From the NCBI RefSeq assembly GCF_002197685.1, contig NZ_NBBI01000001.1, forward strand, positions 186,001 to 250,000: a stretch of 64,000 nucleotides of DNA, written 5' to 3'. This DNA is from Sphingomonas dokdonensis (lineage in GTDB: Bacteria; Pseudomonadota; Alphaproteobacteria; Sphingomonadales; Sphingomonadaceae). Both the position numbers and the translations under genes were made by a program. The notes under the pieces are model-generated. The model was not told the origin of the DNA and did no database searches. It saw only the letters and a program-made list of their open reading frames with translations. This document shows, piece after piece, positions 43,892 through 53,087 of the stretch (positions are counted from its first letter, which is position 1; the number at the start of each line of letters is the position of its first letter).

Positions 43892-45006
43892 ACGTCCCGT
43901 TCAACGATGGCGCGGTGACGGACGACACCCGGCTGCGCGCCACCGTGCCGACGATCACCGAACTGTCCGACAAGGGCGCGATCGTGCTCGTCCTGGCGCA
44001 TTTCGGCCGCCCAAAGGGCGTGCCCAGCCCGGACCTGTCGCTGGCGCAGATCGTGAAGCCGTACGAAGCCGTGCTCGGCCGTCCGGTGCGCTACATCGAC
44101 TGGGAAGGCGACGCGGCCAACGTCGCCATGCTCCAGCCGGGCGACATCGCGGTGCTGGAAAACACGCGCTTCTTCGGCGGCGAGGAAAAGAATGACGCGG
44201 CGGTGATCGATCGTTTCGCCGCGCTGGGTGACCTCTACGTCAACGATGCCTTCTCAGCCGCACACCGCGCCCATGCCTCGACCGAAGGGCTCGCGCGCAA
44301 GCTGCCCGCCTTTGCCGGCCGCGCCATGGAGGCGGAACTGGTGGCGCTGGAAAAGGCGCTGGGCGAGCCGGAGCATCCGGTCGCGGCTGTGGTCGGCGGC
44401 GCCAAGGTGTCGACCAAGCTTGCCGTGCTGAAGCACCTCGTCACCAAGGTCGATCACCTGATCATCGGCGGCGGCATGGCGAATACGTTCCTCGCCGCGC
44501 GCGGCGTCGATGTCGGCAAGAGCCTGTGCGAGCACGATCTGACCGACACCGCGGAGGAAATCCTGGACGCGGCGGACCGGGCGAATTGCACCGTGCATCT
44601 GCCGTATGACGTGGTGGTCGCCAAGGAGTTCAAGGCGAACCCGCCGACGCGCACCGTCAACGTCCACGAAGTGGCGGCGGACGAGATGATTCTCGACGTC
44701 GGCCCGGCGGCCGTGGAGTCGCTGGGTGACGTGCTGAAGAACTGTCGCACCCTGGTGTGGAACGGTCCCCTTGGTGCGTTCGAGACCGCGCCGTTCGACA
44801 AGGCGACGGTGGCGCTGGCGAAGACCGCCGCGGCGCTGACGATCGGCGGCACGCTCGTGTCGGTCGCCGGTGGCGGCGATACGGTGGCGGCGCTGAACCA
44901 TGCCAATGTGGCGGACGACTTTACCTTCGTCTCGACCGCCGGTGGCGCGTTCCTCGAATGGATGGAAGGGCGCGAGTTGCCCGGCGTCGCCGCGTTGCTC
45001 CAGTAA
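43816..45006 (+). CDS. pgk: Phosphoglycerate kinase
   Basis: 396-residue kinase converting 1,3-bisphosphoglycerate plus ADP to 3-phosphoglycerate plus [17 protein letters not shown] is the N-terminal substrate signature; [31 protein letters not shown] and the nucleotide-domain [16 protein letters not shown] and [13 protein letters not shown] follow. GAGGAAAC precedes the ATG, which lies inside the end of the MOSC gene. A strong terminator follows. Confidence 0.97.
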   Translation: MAKSFRTLDDIGDVHGKRVLVREDLNVPFNDGAVTDDTRLRATVPTITELSDKGAIVLVLAHFGRPKGVPSPDLSLAQIVKPYEAVLGRPVRYIDWEGDAANVAMLQPGDIAVLENTRFFGGEEKNDAAVIDRFAALGDLYVNDAFSAAHRAHASTEGLARKLPAFAGRAMEAELVALEKALGEPEHPVAAVVGGAKVSTKLAVLKHLVTKVDHLIIGGGMANTFLAARGVDVGKSLCEHDLTDTAEEILDAADRANCTVHLPYDVVVAKEFKANPPTRTVNVHEVAADEMILDVGPAAVESLGDVLKNCRTLVWNGPLGAFETAPFDKATVALAKTAAALTIGGTLVSVAGGGDTVAALNHANVADDFTFVSTAGGAFLEWMEGRELPGVAALLQ

Positions 45007-45016
45007 GCTGCACGAA

Positions 45017-45043
45017 GCCGCGCGATGCGGTTCATCGCGCGGC
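45017..45043 (+). terminator. First hairpin after pgk
   Basis: GCCGCGCGAT and ATCGCGCGGC are perfect 10-bp arms with a 7-base loop, 10 bases after the pgk stop. Confidence 0.5.
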
Positions 45044-45054
45044 TGTGATGACGA

Positions 45055-45091
45055 CGAAAGGCTCTCGCTCGGATCGGGCGAGAGCCTTTCG
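45055..45091. terminator. Bidirectional terminator between pgk and GMC oxidoreductase
   Basis: CGAAAGGCTCTCGC and GCGAGAGCCTTTCG form a perfect 14-bp stem with a 9-base loop. The AAAG/CTTT ends give short A/T runs on both sides, fitting termination for both convergent genes. Confidence 0.8.
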
Positions 45092-45095
45092 CGTT

Positions 45096-46712
45096 TCAGG
45101 CGGCGAGCGCAGCCGCCTTAGTGACGCCGCGGATCATATCGGCCGCTTTCTCCGCAATCATGATCGTCGGCGCGTTGGTGTTCGATCCCACCAGCGTCGG
45201 CATCACCGATGCGTCCACCACGCGCAACCCGGTCAGCCCGCGAACGCGCAGCTGCTCGTCCACCACCGCCATCTTGTCGCCATCGGTGCCCATCTTGCAG
45301 GTGCCGACCGGGTGATAGATGGTTTCGGCGTTGGCGCGGATCCACGCATCGATCTGCGCGTCCGACTGCACCTCGCGGCCCGGCGCGAACTCGGCGCCGC
45401 GATACGGATCGAGCGCCTGCTGATACGCCACTTCGCGCCCGATGTGGACGCAATCGCGCATCACCCGGCGATCGACCTCGCTCGCCAGGTAATTGGCGTA
45501 GATCAGCGGATCGGCGGTGGGGTCGGTCGAGCCGAGCGCGATCCGGCCGCGGCTTTCGGGTCGCAGCTGACACAGGTGCAGCGAGAAGCCGTCCGCCTTT
45601 ACCCGCGTCTTGCCGTGATCCTTCATGATCGCAAGGACGCCGTGGATCTGCACGTCCGGGCGCGACAGTCCCTCGCGCGAGCAGACGAATGCGCCCGATT
45701 CGAGGAATTGCTGCCGCCCGAGCCCCGTGCCGCGCGTCAGATATTCCAGGCCGACGCGTAGCTGCCGCAGCCCCTTGGTATTCGAGAACGCGGTCTTCAG
45801 CCCGCGGCTGTACCAGCTCATGATGATGTCGAGATGGTCCTGCAAATTCTCGCCGACACCCGGCAGATCGTGCACCGGTCGGACGCCGACGTCGCGCAGC
45901 GCCGCGCCATTGCCGATCCCCGAAAGCTGCAGGATATGCGGGCTCTGCACCGCGCCCGCGCACAGGATCGCCTCGCCATCCACCTCGACGCGCTCGATCG
46001 CACCGCCCTTGATATAGTCCACCGCGACTACGCGCCCGCCGGCGACCACCACACCCTTGGTGCGCGCGTCGGTGATGACGGTGAGATTCCGGCGCTCGAC
46101 CACCGGGCGCAGATAGGCCGCCGCGGTCGACCAGCGCTGCCCGTTGGCGATCGTCAGGTCGTAGCGGCCGAAGCCCTCCTGTTCGACGCCGTTGAAATTC
46201 TCGGTCACGGGATAGCCCGCCTGCCGCCCCGCCTCGATCAGCGCATCGTGGAACGGGCTGTCGCTTTCGCCGCCCGAGATCGTCAGCGGGCCGTCCGCGC
46301 CGTGCAGCTCATGCTTGCGGTGATGCCCCTCCAGCTTGCGGAAATAGGGGAGCACATCCTCCCACGACCAGCCGGAAAGGCCAAGCTGGCGCCATTCATC
46401 GAAGTCCTGCGGGTGGCCGCGGGTATAGACCATGCCGTTGATCGATGACGAGCCGCCCAGGCCACGCCCGCGCGGCCACCAGAGACGGCGATTGTCGAGA
46501 TGCGGCTCGGCTTCCGTCCAGAAGCCCCAATTGTGCTTGCCCTTCGCCTTGATCAGGCTGCCGACGCCGGCAGGCATGCGCACCAGCATTTCCTTGTTCG
46601 CGCCGCCCGCCTCCAGCAGGCAGACGCTGACCGCCGGATCTTCGCTCAGCCGCGCGGCGAGCGTGCAGCCGGCCGAACCACCGCCGATGATGACGTAATC
46701 GAAACCAGCCAT
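45096..46712 (-). CDS. GMC family FAD-dependent alcohol/choline dehydrogenase
   Basis: 538-residue flavoenzyme. The FAD motif is DYVIIGGGSAGCTLAARLSEDP; GMC signature 1 is RGRGLGGSSSINGMVYTRGH, signature 2 is GAVQSPHILQLSGIGN, and the catalytic His is in AETIYHPVGTCKMG. GGAGAG precedes the ATG at 46712. It probably oxidises a primary alcohol to an aldehyde, feeding the acyl-CoA genes to the right; choline itself is less likely without betaine genes nearby. Confidence 0.92.
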   Translation of the reverse strand: MAGFDYVIIGGGSAGCTLAARLSEDPAVSVCLLEAGGANKEMLVRMPAGVGSLIKAKGKHNWGFWTEAEPHLDNRRLWWPRGRGLGGSSSINGMVYTRGHPQDFDEWRQLGLSGWSWEDVLPYFRKLEGHHRKHELHGADGPLTISGGESDSPFHDALIEAGRQAGYPVTENFNGVEQEGFGRYDLTIANGQRWSTAAAYLRPVVERRNLTVITDARTKGVVVAGGRVVAVDYIKGGAIERVEVDGEAILCAGAVQSPHILQLSGIGNGAALRDVGVRPVHDLPGVGENLQDHLDIIMSWYSRGLKTAFSNTKGLRQLRVGLEYLTRGTGLGRQQFLESGAFVCSREGLSRPDVQIHGVLAIMKDHGKTRVKADGFSLHLCQLRPESRGRIALGSTDPTADPLIYANYLASEVDRRVMRDCVHIGREVAYQQALDPYRGAEFAPGREVQSDAQIDAWIRANAETIYHPVGTCKMGTDGDKMAVVDEQLRVRGLTGLRVVDASVMPTLVGSNTNAPTIMIAEKAADMIRGVTKAAALAA

Positions 46713-46812
46713 TTCTCTCTCCAATATTGGTCAATCTGCCGCTTCGTCACGGCTTTCGTTATCGACACTGATGTTAGCCGACCTTGCGCCGGCTTTGCCA
46801 GACGACTTGCGC

Positions 46813-47772
46813 TTATGGGGTCAGCACGATCTTCCCCACCATGTCGCTGCGCTCCATCGCCTCGAACGCCGCGCGCCAGTCCGCCAGCGCATATTCGGCG
46901 TGCACGCGCGGGTGGATCCTGCCCTCCGCCGCCAGGCGCCAGATCGCCTCCTGGTTCTCGCGGCCCTTGTCGGGAAACTGACGGCCGTATTCGCCGGCGC
47001 GCACGCCAACGACCGAAAAGCCCTTGATCAGCGGCATGTTGGTGGAAACCGTCGCGATGCGCCCCGAGGTGAAGCCGACGACGCACAGCCGCCCGCCAAA
47101 GGCGATCGCGCGGACCGATTCGTCGAACACGTCGCCGCCGACCGGATCGTAGATCACGTCCGCGCCGCCGCCGGTGAGCGCCTTCACCTCCTCGCGAAAG
47201 CCGCTCGCCGGCAGGCACGCTTCGACCGGGTAAAGCTCTTTCAGAAGGGCGAGCTTCTCGGGCGAGCGCGACGTGGCGATCACCCGCGCGCCGAGCGAGA
47301 TGGCAAGATCGACCGCGGCGAGCCCCACGCCCCCGGTGGCGCCGTGCACGAGGACCCATTCGCCCGCCTCCACCTTGGCGAGCCGCACTAGCGCGACATA
47401 AGCGGTCAAGTAAGCGGCGCCCACGCCAGCCGCTTCGCCGAAGGTAAGGTGCGCGGGCTTGCGCCGAACCGCCGCCGCATCGACCAGCACGCGCTCCGCG
47501 AAGCCGCCGAGCCGCGTACCGGCGACCACCGCCTCGCCGCGCTCGAACCCGTCACCTTCGATCACCTCGCCGGCGATCTCCATCCCCGGCGAAAAGGGCA
47601 GCGGCGGCTTCAGCTGATATTCGCCGCGCGTCATCAGCAGGTCGGGGAAGTTGAGCGCGGCGGCCTTCACCTGGATCAGCACCTTGCCCGGCGCCACCTG
47701 CGGCTCGGGCACGTCGATCAGCGCCGTGCCGGACAGGTCGGGCGACAGCGCAGAGACGACCAGCGCCTTCAC
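46813..47772 (-). CDS. Zinc-free quinone oxidoreductase, MDR family
   Basis: 319-residue NADPH-dependent medium-chain reductase. LNFPDLLMTRGEYQLKPPLPFSPGMEIAGEV is the N-terminal catalytic region without zinc-binding residues. The cofactor motif is VHGATGGVGLAAVDLA, followed by ATSRSPEKLALLKELY. Family members reduce quinones or enoyl compounds. The GTG start at 47772 overlaps the TetR gene's stop (GTGA), so regulator and enzyme are co-transcribed. A longer reading exists upstream in this frame but lies inside the TetR gene. Confidence 0.9.
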   Translation of the reverse strand: MKALVVSALSPDLSGTALIDVPEPQVAPGKVLIQVKAAALNFPDLLMTRGEYQLKPPLPFSPGMEIAGEVIEGDGFERGEAVVAGTRLGGFAERVLVDAAAVRRKPAHLTFGEAAGVGAAYLTAYVALVRLAKVEAGEWVLVHGATGGVGLAAVDLAISLGARVIATSRSPEKLALLKELYPVEACLPASGFREEVKALTGGGADVIYDPVGGDVFDESVRAIAFGGRLCVVGFTSGRIATVSTNMPLIKGFSVVGVRAGEYGRQFPDKGRENQEAIWRLAAEGRIHPRVHAEYALADWRAAFEAMERSDMVGKIVLTP

Positions 47773-48350
47773 GGCCGGCTCACCATGATGTCGAGCAGCG
47801 AATCGAACAGGCTCGCCATATCGAGGTGCGGGGCATGCACCTTGCTGAGCCCTAGCGTGATGAGACCATAGGCGCGCACCTCCGCCTCGCCGCGCGAGAA
47901 GCCGATGTCGGTGAGGCAGCTGGCGAGAAAATCGAGCATCAGCTCGTCGTGCCGCTCCACCGCGATCCGGGCGCGCGGATCGCTCTCGGCCCAGGCGCGC
48001 ATCGCAACGGCGATCCGCGACGATCCACGCCGCCGCACCGTCTGCCCCAGCAGGCGGATGCGCCCGATCGGATCGGGCGTCGCACGGCGCAACGCGGCGA
48101 TCAGGTCGCTGACCTGATCCTCGGCGAAATAGGCGGCGAGCTTCCCCTGATAATCGTCGAAATCGCGAAAGTGGTGATAGAAGCTGCCGGTCGAAACCTT
48201 CAGCTCCTCCGCGAGCGGCCGCAGCTTCAGCGCGCGCAGCCCACCGCGGCGCAGCAGCGACTGCCCGGCCTCCAGCCAATCGCGCGGCGTCAGGTCCGGG
48301 CTTCGCGACGGAGCGGTTGATCCCGAAACTACTGGCTGCACGCTTGACAT
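47769..48350 (-). CDS. TetR family transcriptional regulator
   Basis: 193-residue repressor. The helix-turn-helix is LRALKLRPLAEELKVSTGSFYHHFRDFDDYQGKL, typical of TetR regulators; the rest is a helical ligand-binding domain. I start at ATG 48350 (MSSVQPVVSG); an ATG at 48362 falls inside a palindrome that is probably its operator. The gene is divergent from the thiolase and coupled to the quinone oxidoreductase. It probably controls both directions in response to an acyl-CoA or related compound. Confidence 0.88.
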   Translation of the reverse strand: MSSVQPVVSGSTAPSRSPDLTPRDWLEAGQSLLRRGGLRALKLRPLAEELKVSTGSFYHHFRDFDDYQGKLAAYFAEDQVSDLIAALRRATPDPIGRIRLLGQTVRRRGSSRIAVAMRAWAESDPRARIAVERHDELMLDFLASCLTDIGFSRGEAEVRAYGLITLGLSKVHAPHLDMASLFDSLLDIMVSRP

Positions 48351-48359
48351 CCCTTCTAC

Positions 48360-48375
48360 CATAACGAAGGTTATG
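48360..48375. promoter_or_regulatory. Palindromic operator between tetR and thiolase
   Basis: CATAAC-GAAG-GTTATG is a perfect 6-bp inverted repeat with a 4-base centre, 65 bp upstream of the thiolase start and 10 bp upstream of the chosen TetR start. TetR dimers bind such sites; the position between divergent genes fits shared control. Confidence 0.6.
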
Positions 48376-48439
48376 CCGGAAATCCGCGCCGGTAAAGGGC
48401 CGGTCTGGGTGGGGATTCTTGGAAGAGGTTTGTTAGGCA

Positions 48440-49699
48440 ATGGCTGACGCTTACATCATTGACGCCGTTCGTACGCCGCGCGGCATCGGCAAGCAGGGCA
48501 AGGGCGCGCTGGCGCACATGCATCCGCAGCATCTCGCCGCAACGGTGCTGAAGGCACTGAAAGAGCGCAACAATATCAAGACCGAAGAGGTCGACGATAT
48601 CATCTGGTCGACCAGCTCGCAGCGCGGCAAGCAGGGCGGCGACATGGGCCGCATGGCGGCGCTCGACGCCGGCTACGACGTGAAGGCGTCGGGCACCACG
48701 CTTGACCGCTTCTGCGGCGGTGGCATCACCGCGGTGAACTTCGCCGCGGCGCAGATCATGAGCGGCATGGAAGATCTCGTGATCGCCGGCGGTACCGAGA
48801 TGATGAGCCTGACCGCGGCGATGAGCGCCGAGGACATGGAAAGCGGCAAGCCGCCACTCGGCATGGGCTCGGGCAACGAGCGCCTGAACATCAATCACCC
48901 GCAGTCGCACCAGGGCATTTGCGGCGATGCGATCGCCAGCAAGGAAGGCTTCACCCGCGAGGAGCTCGACCGCGCCGGCCTCGAAAGCCAGCAGAAGGCG
49001 GCCGTCGCGATCCAGGAAGGCCGCTTCAAGAAGTCGCTCGTGCCAGTGGTCGATGACGAGGGCAATGTCGTGCTCGACCATGACGAATTCCCGCGCCCGC
49101 AGACCACTGCCGAGGGCCTTGCCGCGCTGAAGCCGTCATTCGCGGCGCTGGCCGACATGCCGTACAACAAGTCCGGCGACACCTTCCGCAAGCAGATCAA
49201 CCGCAAATATCCCGATCTCGAGATCCAGCATTTCCACCATGCCGGCAATTCGTCGGGCGTGGTCGATGGCGCGGCCGCCGTGCTGCTCGCATCGAAGGAA
49301 TATGCCGAGAAGATGGGCTGGAAGCCGCGCGCGCGGATCGTCGCCATGGCGAACGTCGGCGATGATCCCACGCTCATGCTCAACGCACCGGTGCCGGCAG
49401 CCAAGAAGGTGCTCGGCAAAGCCGGCTTGACGGTAGAGGACATCGACCTGTTCGAGATCAACGAGGCGTTTGCCGTCGTGTCCGAGAAGTTCATCCGCGA
49501 TCTCAACCTGCCACGCGAGAAGGTGAACGTGAACGGCGGCTCGATCGCGCTCGGTCACCCGATCGGCGCGACCGGATCGATCCTGATCGGCACCATCGTC
49601 GACGAGCTGGAGCGTCAGGACAAGCGCTACGGCCTCGTCACCATGTGCGCCGCAGGTGGCATGGCGCCGGCGATCATCGTCGAACGCCTGGCCGCCTGA
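48440..49699 (+). CDS. Thiolase (acetyl-CoA C-acyltransferase)
   Basis: 419-residue thiolase that cleaves 3-ketoacyl-CoA (or condenses acyl-CoAs). The nucleophile is Cys92 in LDRFCGGGITAV; the other active residues are in INEAFAVVSEK, GGSIALGHPIGATGS and MCAAGGMAPA. It is the first gene of a unit with two acyl-CoA ligases downstream. It is under the divergent TetR promoter region. A degradative role is likely from context. Confidence 0.94.
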   Translation: MADAYIIDAVRTPRGIGKQGKGALAHMHPQHLAATVLKALKERNNIKTEEVDDIIWSTSSQRGKQGGDMGRMAALDAGYDVKASGTTLDRFCGGGITAVNFAAAQIMSGMEDLVIAGGTEMMSLTAAMSAEDMESGKPPLGMGSGNERLNINHPQSHQGICGDAIASKEGFTREELDRAGLESQQKAAVAIQEGRFKKSLVPVVDDEGNVVLDHDEFPRPQTTAEGLAALKPSFAALADMPYNKSGDTFRKQINRKYPDLEIQHFHHAGNSSGVVDGAAAVLLASKEYAEKMGWKPRARIVAMANVGDDPTLMLNAPVPAAKKVLGKAGLTVEDIDLFEINEAFAVVSEKFIRDLNLPREKVNVNGGSIALGHPIGATGSILIGTIVDELERQDKRYGLVTMCAAGGMAPAIIVERLAA

Positions 49700-49754
49700 T
49701 CCAAGCAGAAGTTGAACCGCGAGCGGGCCGACAGCGCCCGCCGCGGCGGAGAGA

Positions 49755-51356
49755 ATGATGACGCACCCCTACAAACACGCCGCCGCCACGCCCGACAAGC
49801 CTGCCTTCATCATGGCCGGTACGGGGGAGACGGTGACGTTCGCCCAGCTTGACGCGCGCGCGAACCAGGGTGCGCATCTGATCCGCTCGCTCGGCCTGAA
49901 GCGCGGCGACGCGATGGCAATGATGATGGACAATTCGCCGCGCTATTTCGAGGTCGCCTGGGCGGCCGAGCGCGCTGGCGTCTATCTCACCTGCATCTCG
50001 TCCAAGCTGATGGCGAGCGAGGCGGAATATATCATCCGCGACGGCGATTGCCGCGCGTTCGTAGCGTCAAAGGGCACCGCCGGCTGTGCCGAGACGCTGC
50101 TACCGCTGATCGACGATCTCGATCGCTTCATGGTCGACGGCACGATCCATGGGTATAAAAGCTGGGAAGACGCCTGTGCCCAGCAGCCGACCACGCCGAT
50201 CGCCGATCCGTCGCCGGGGCAGATCATGCTCTATTCCTCGGGCACGACCGGCAAGCCAAAGGGCGTGCGCTTTGCGTTGCCGGAAGAGCCCTATGGCGAA
50301 AACGTCTCGCCGCTGATGATGATCGGGCAGGGGCTGTACGGCTTCAATCCCGACATGATCTATCTGTCGCCCGCCCCGCTCTATCATGCCGCGCCACTGC
50401 GGTGGTCGATGGCGGTGCAGCAGCTCGGCGGCACGGTCGTGGTGATGGAGCGCTTCGATGCCGAAAAGGCGCTGGAGGCGATCGAGCGGTACAAGGTGAC
50501 GCACGCGCAATGGGTGCCGACGCACTTCATCCGCATGCTGAAGCTGCCCGAAGAGGCGCGCAGGAAGTATGACGTTTCTTCGCTAAAGGCGGTGTGGCAC
50601 GCCGCCGCGCCATGCCCGGTCCCCGTCAAGGAAGCGATGATCGACTGGTGGGGGCCGATCATCGGCGAATATTACGCCGGGACGGAAGGCAACGGCTTCC
50701 ACAACATCCTCTCGCCCGAATGGCTGACGCACAAGGGATCGGTCGGCAAGAACCTGACCACGATCACCCACATCTGCGACGAGGACGGCAACGAGGTGCC
50801 GCCGCGCACCGAGGGTGCGATCTATTTCGAGGCGCCGGTGACTGAGCTGAACCCGACCGGGGCGGCGCCATTCAGCTATCACAACGATCCCGAGAAGACG
50901 AAGGAGAGCACCAGCGCAAAGGGTTGGACCACCCTGGGCGATGTGGGCTGGATGGACGAGGAGGGCTATCTCTACCTCACCGATCGCAAGAGCTTCATGA
51001 TCATTTCGGGCGGGGTGAACATCTACCCGGCCGAGATCGAGAATCTGCTCGTCACGCACCCCAAGGTTGCCGACGTCGCGGTGGTGAGCGCGCCGCATGA
51101 GGAAATGGGCGAGCAGGTCGTGGCGGTCATCCAGCCGCGCGACATGTCCGCCGATCACGAGGCGCTCGCCGCCGAGCTGGCGGACTTCGCCCGTGCGAAC
51201 CTTAGCCACGTCAAATGCCCGCGCCGCTGGGAGTTCCGTGCCGAGCTGCCCCGCCATGACACGGGCAAGCTCTACAAGCGGCTGCTGCGCGACGAATTCT
51301 GGGGCAAGACCAAGCCGGCCGAGACGACGACGCCGCCAGCGGAGCAAGCGGCATGA
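49755..51356 (+). CDS. Acyl-CoA ligase, class I adenylate-forming (copy 1)
   Basis: 533-residue ATP-dependent acyl-CoA synthetase. P-loop LYSSGTTGKPKGVRF (~residues 160-175), EYYAGTEGNGFH (A5 motif region), GWTTLGDVGWMDEEGYLYLTDRKSFMIISGG (A7/A8 hinge) and the C-terminal catalytic Lys in PRHDTGKLYKR. The downstream ligase overlaps its stop by 4 bp. The acid substrate is not predictable from sequence; the thiolase and oxidoreductases nearby suggest a branched, terpenoid or ring-derived acid. Confidence 0.93.
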   Translation: MMTHPYKHAAATPDKPAFIMAGTGETVTFAQLDARANQGAHLIRSLGLKRGDAMAMMMDNSPRYFEVAWAAERAGVYLTCISSKLMASEAEYIIRDGDCRAFVASKGTAGCAETLLPLIDDLDRFMVDGTIHGYKSWEDACAQQPTTPIADPSPGQIMLYSSGTTGKPKGVRFALPEEPYGENVSPLMMIGQGLYGFNPDMIYLSPAPLYHAAPLRWSMAVQQLGGTVVVMERFDAEKALEAIERYKVTHAQWVPTHFIRMLKLPEEARRKYDVSSLKAVWHAAAPCPVPVKEAMIDWWGPIIGEYYAGTEGNGFHNILSPEWLTHKGSVGKNLTTITHICDEDGNEVPPRTEGAIYFEAPVTELNPTGAAPFSYHNDPEKTKESTSAKGWTTLGDVGWMDEEGYLYLTDRKSFMIISGGVNIYPAEIENLLVTHPKVADVAVVSAPHEEMGEQVVAVIQPRDMSADHEALAAELADFARANLSHVKCPRRWEFRAELPRHDTGKLYKRLLRDEFWGKTKPAETTTPPAEQAA

Positions 51357-52948
51357 GCTTCAACTTCGGTGACCTGATCGAGGCGGTAGAGGCCGCCGTC
51401 CCCGGCGACCGTGTCGCGCTCGCCCATGGCGATCAGGTGATCGACTGGGACGGGCTGCGCTCCCGGTCCAACAATCTGGCGCGCGCGCTGATCGCGCGCG
51501 GGTTGCAGCCGGGCGACCGCTTCGCCTTTTACGCGTATAATTCCGCCGATTACCTCGTCGCGCTGATGGCGTGCTGGAAGGCGCGCGGCACGCACGTCAA
51601 CGTCAACTATCGCTACGTTGCCGACGAGCTGGCCTATATCCTGGCGGACAGCGGCGCTACCGTGCTGGTCTATGATGCACGCCTGCGTGATTGCGTTGCC
51701 GATGTGGTCGATCGCTCGCCCGCCGTGCGCAGCTATGTCGAGATCGGCGGCACGCCGGCCGAGCTGCCGCCGTTTGCCGAGGCGTTTGAAGAACTGACCG
51801 CCGGCGATGGCGCGCCGGTCGAGATCGACCGCGATCCGCAGGACCGCTTCTTTATCTACACCGGCGGCACCACGGGCATGCCCAAGGGCGTGGTATGGAC
51901 GCACGCCGATCTGAACCTCATCGCGCATGGCGCGGCGGCGGCAGCGGGGCTTCCCGTGCCGGCCAATGTAGAGGAAGCTGCGGCGACGGTGGCGGCCAAC
52001 CCCGATTATCCGCGTACCGTTTGTGGCCCGCCGCTGATGCACGGCACCGGCCTGCTCACCTCCTACGGCTCGCTGCTCGCCGGCGGCTTTGTCGCGACGC
52101 TGCCGAGCAAGAGCTTTCAGGCGGAGGAGGCGCTCGACGCGATCGACCGCTGGCAGGCGAACCGGCTGGTGGTGGTGGGCGACGCCTTCGCCCGGCCGAT
52201 CCTGGAGGCGCTGGAGGCCCAGCCGGACCGCTGGGACGTCTCCTCGATGCGGCTCATCAATTCGTCGGGCGTCATGTGGACGCAGGGCGTGAAGGATGGG
52301 CTCATCCGCCACATGCCCGAGGCGACCTGCCAGGACAATTTCAGCTCGTCCGAGGCGATCGGCATGGGTGTGTCGCTCACCACCAGGGACGGCACGGTGG
52401 AGACCGCCAAGTTCGTCGTCGGCCCGCGCTGCCGCGTGCTCGACGACGACGACAAGGATGTGGTGCCCGGCTCCGGCGTCACCGGCAAGGTCGTGCTCGG
52501 CCCGCCCAATCCGGTGGAATATCACAAGGATCCGGAAAAGAGCGCACGCACCTTCCGCATGATCGACGGCGCGCGCTACACCGTGTCGGGCGATTTCGCG
52601 CAGGTGGCCGAGGATGGCAGCGTCATCCTGCTCGGCCGCGGCTCTGCCTGCATCAATTCGGCGGGCGAGAAGATCTTCCCCGAAGAGGTGGAGGAAGCGC
52701 TGAAGCTTTGCCCCAGGGTCGACGACGCACTCGTTTTCGGCATGCCCGATCCGAAATGGGGGCAGGCGGTCGCGGCGGTGGTGCAATCCGCCAACGGCTT
52801 CGACGAAGGCGCGGCGCGCGACGTGCTGCGCACCAAGCTTGCCGGCTACAAGCTGCCCAAGCTGATCGTCGCCACCGGCGAATCGCTGCGCGCGCCCAAC
52901 GGCAAGGCGGATTATGCCAAAGCGAAGGGGCTGGCGGGCGTCGTCTGA
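51353..52948 (+). CDS. Acyl-CoA ligase, class I adenylate-forming (copy 2)
   Basis: 531-residue second adenylate-forming ligase. P-loop FIYTGGTTGMPKGVVWTH, LINSSGVMWTQGVKDGLI, the A8-region GRGSACINSAGEKIFPEEVEEAL and the C-terminal Lys in APNGKADYAKAK. It is clearly diverged from the preceding ligase (different P-loop context and linker), so the two probably take different acids in one pathway. Starts by ATGA overlap. Followed by a terminator at 52949-52978. Confidence 0.93.
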   Translation: MSFNFGDLIEAVEAAVPGDRVALAHGDQVIDWDGLRSRSNNLARALIARGLQPGDRFAFYAYNSADYLVALMACWKARGTHVNVNYRYVADELAYILADSGATVLVYDARLRDCVADVVDRSPAVRSYVEIGGTPAELPPFAEAFEELTAGDGAPVEIDRDPQDRFFIYTGGTTGMPKGVVWTHADLNLIAHGAAAAAGLPVPANVEEAAATVAANPDYPRTVCGPPLMHGTGLLTSYGSLLAGGFVATLPSKSFQAEEALDAIDRWQANRLVVVGDAFARPILEALEAQPDRWDVSSMRLINSSGVMWTQGVKDGLIRHMPEATCQDNFSSSEAIGMGVSLTTRDGTVETAKFVVGPRCRVLDDDDKDVVPGSGVTGKVVLGPPNPVEYHKDPEKSARTFRMIDGARYTVSGDFAQVAEDGSVILLGRGSACINSAGEKIFPEEVEEALKLCPRVDDALVFGMPDPKWGQAVAAVVQSANGFDEGAARDVLRTKLAGYKLPKLIVATGESLRAPNGKADYAKAKGLAGVV

Positions 52949-52978
52949 GGCGGCGGCCGGTCACACACCGGCGCCGCC
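52949..52978 (+). terminator. Terminator after acyl-CoA ligase operon
   Basis: GGCGGC-g-GCCGGT pairs with ACCGGC-GCCGCC around CACAC, followed by TTCCTTT. The hairpin begins at the ligase stop codon. Confidence 0.65.
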
Positions 52979-53087
52979 TTCCTTTCGCGTTGCTGACAAG
53001 CGCATTCAGCCATCATTCTTGCCGATCGGCGCATACAGCCTGCATCATCGGGGCCGGCTCGTGCGCCGGCGGTGGAGTGTAGAGCAG

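Noticed and set aside
46813..48279. Extension of the quinone reductase to 488 residues
   Set aside because: The extra N-terminus is the TetR gene read in the wrong frame; the family start is the GTG at 47772.
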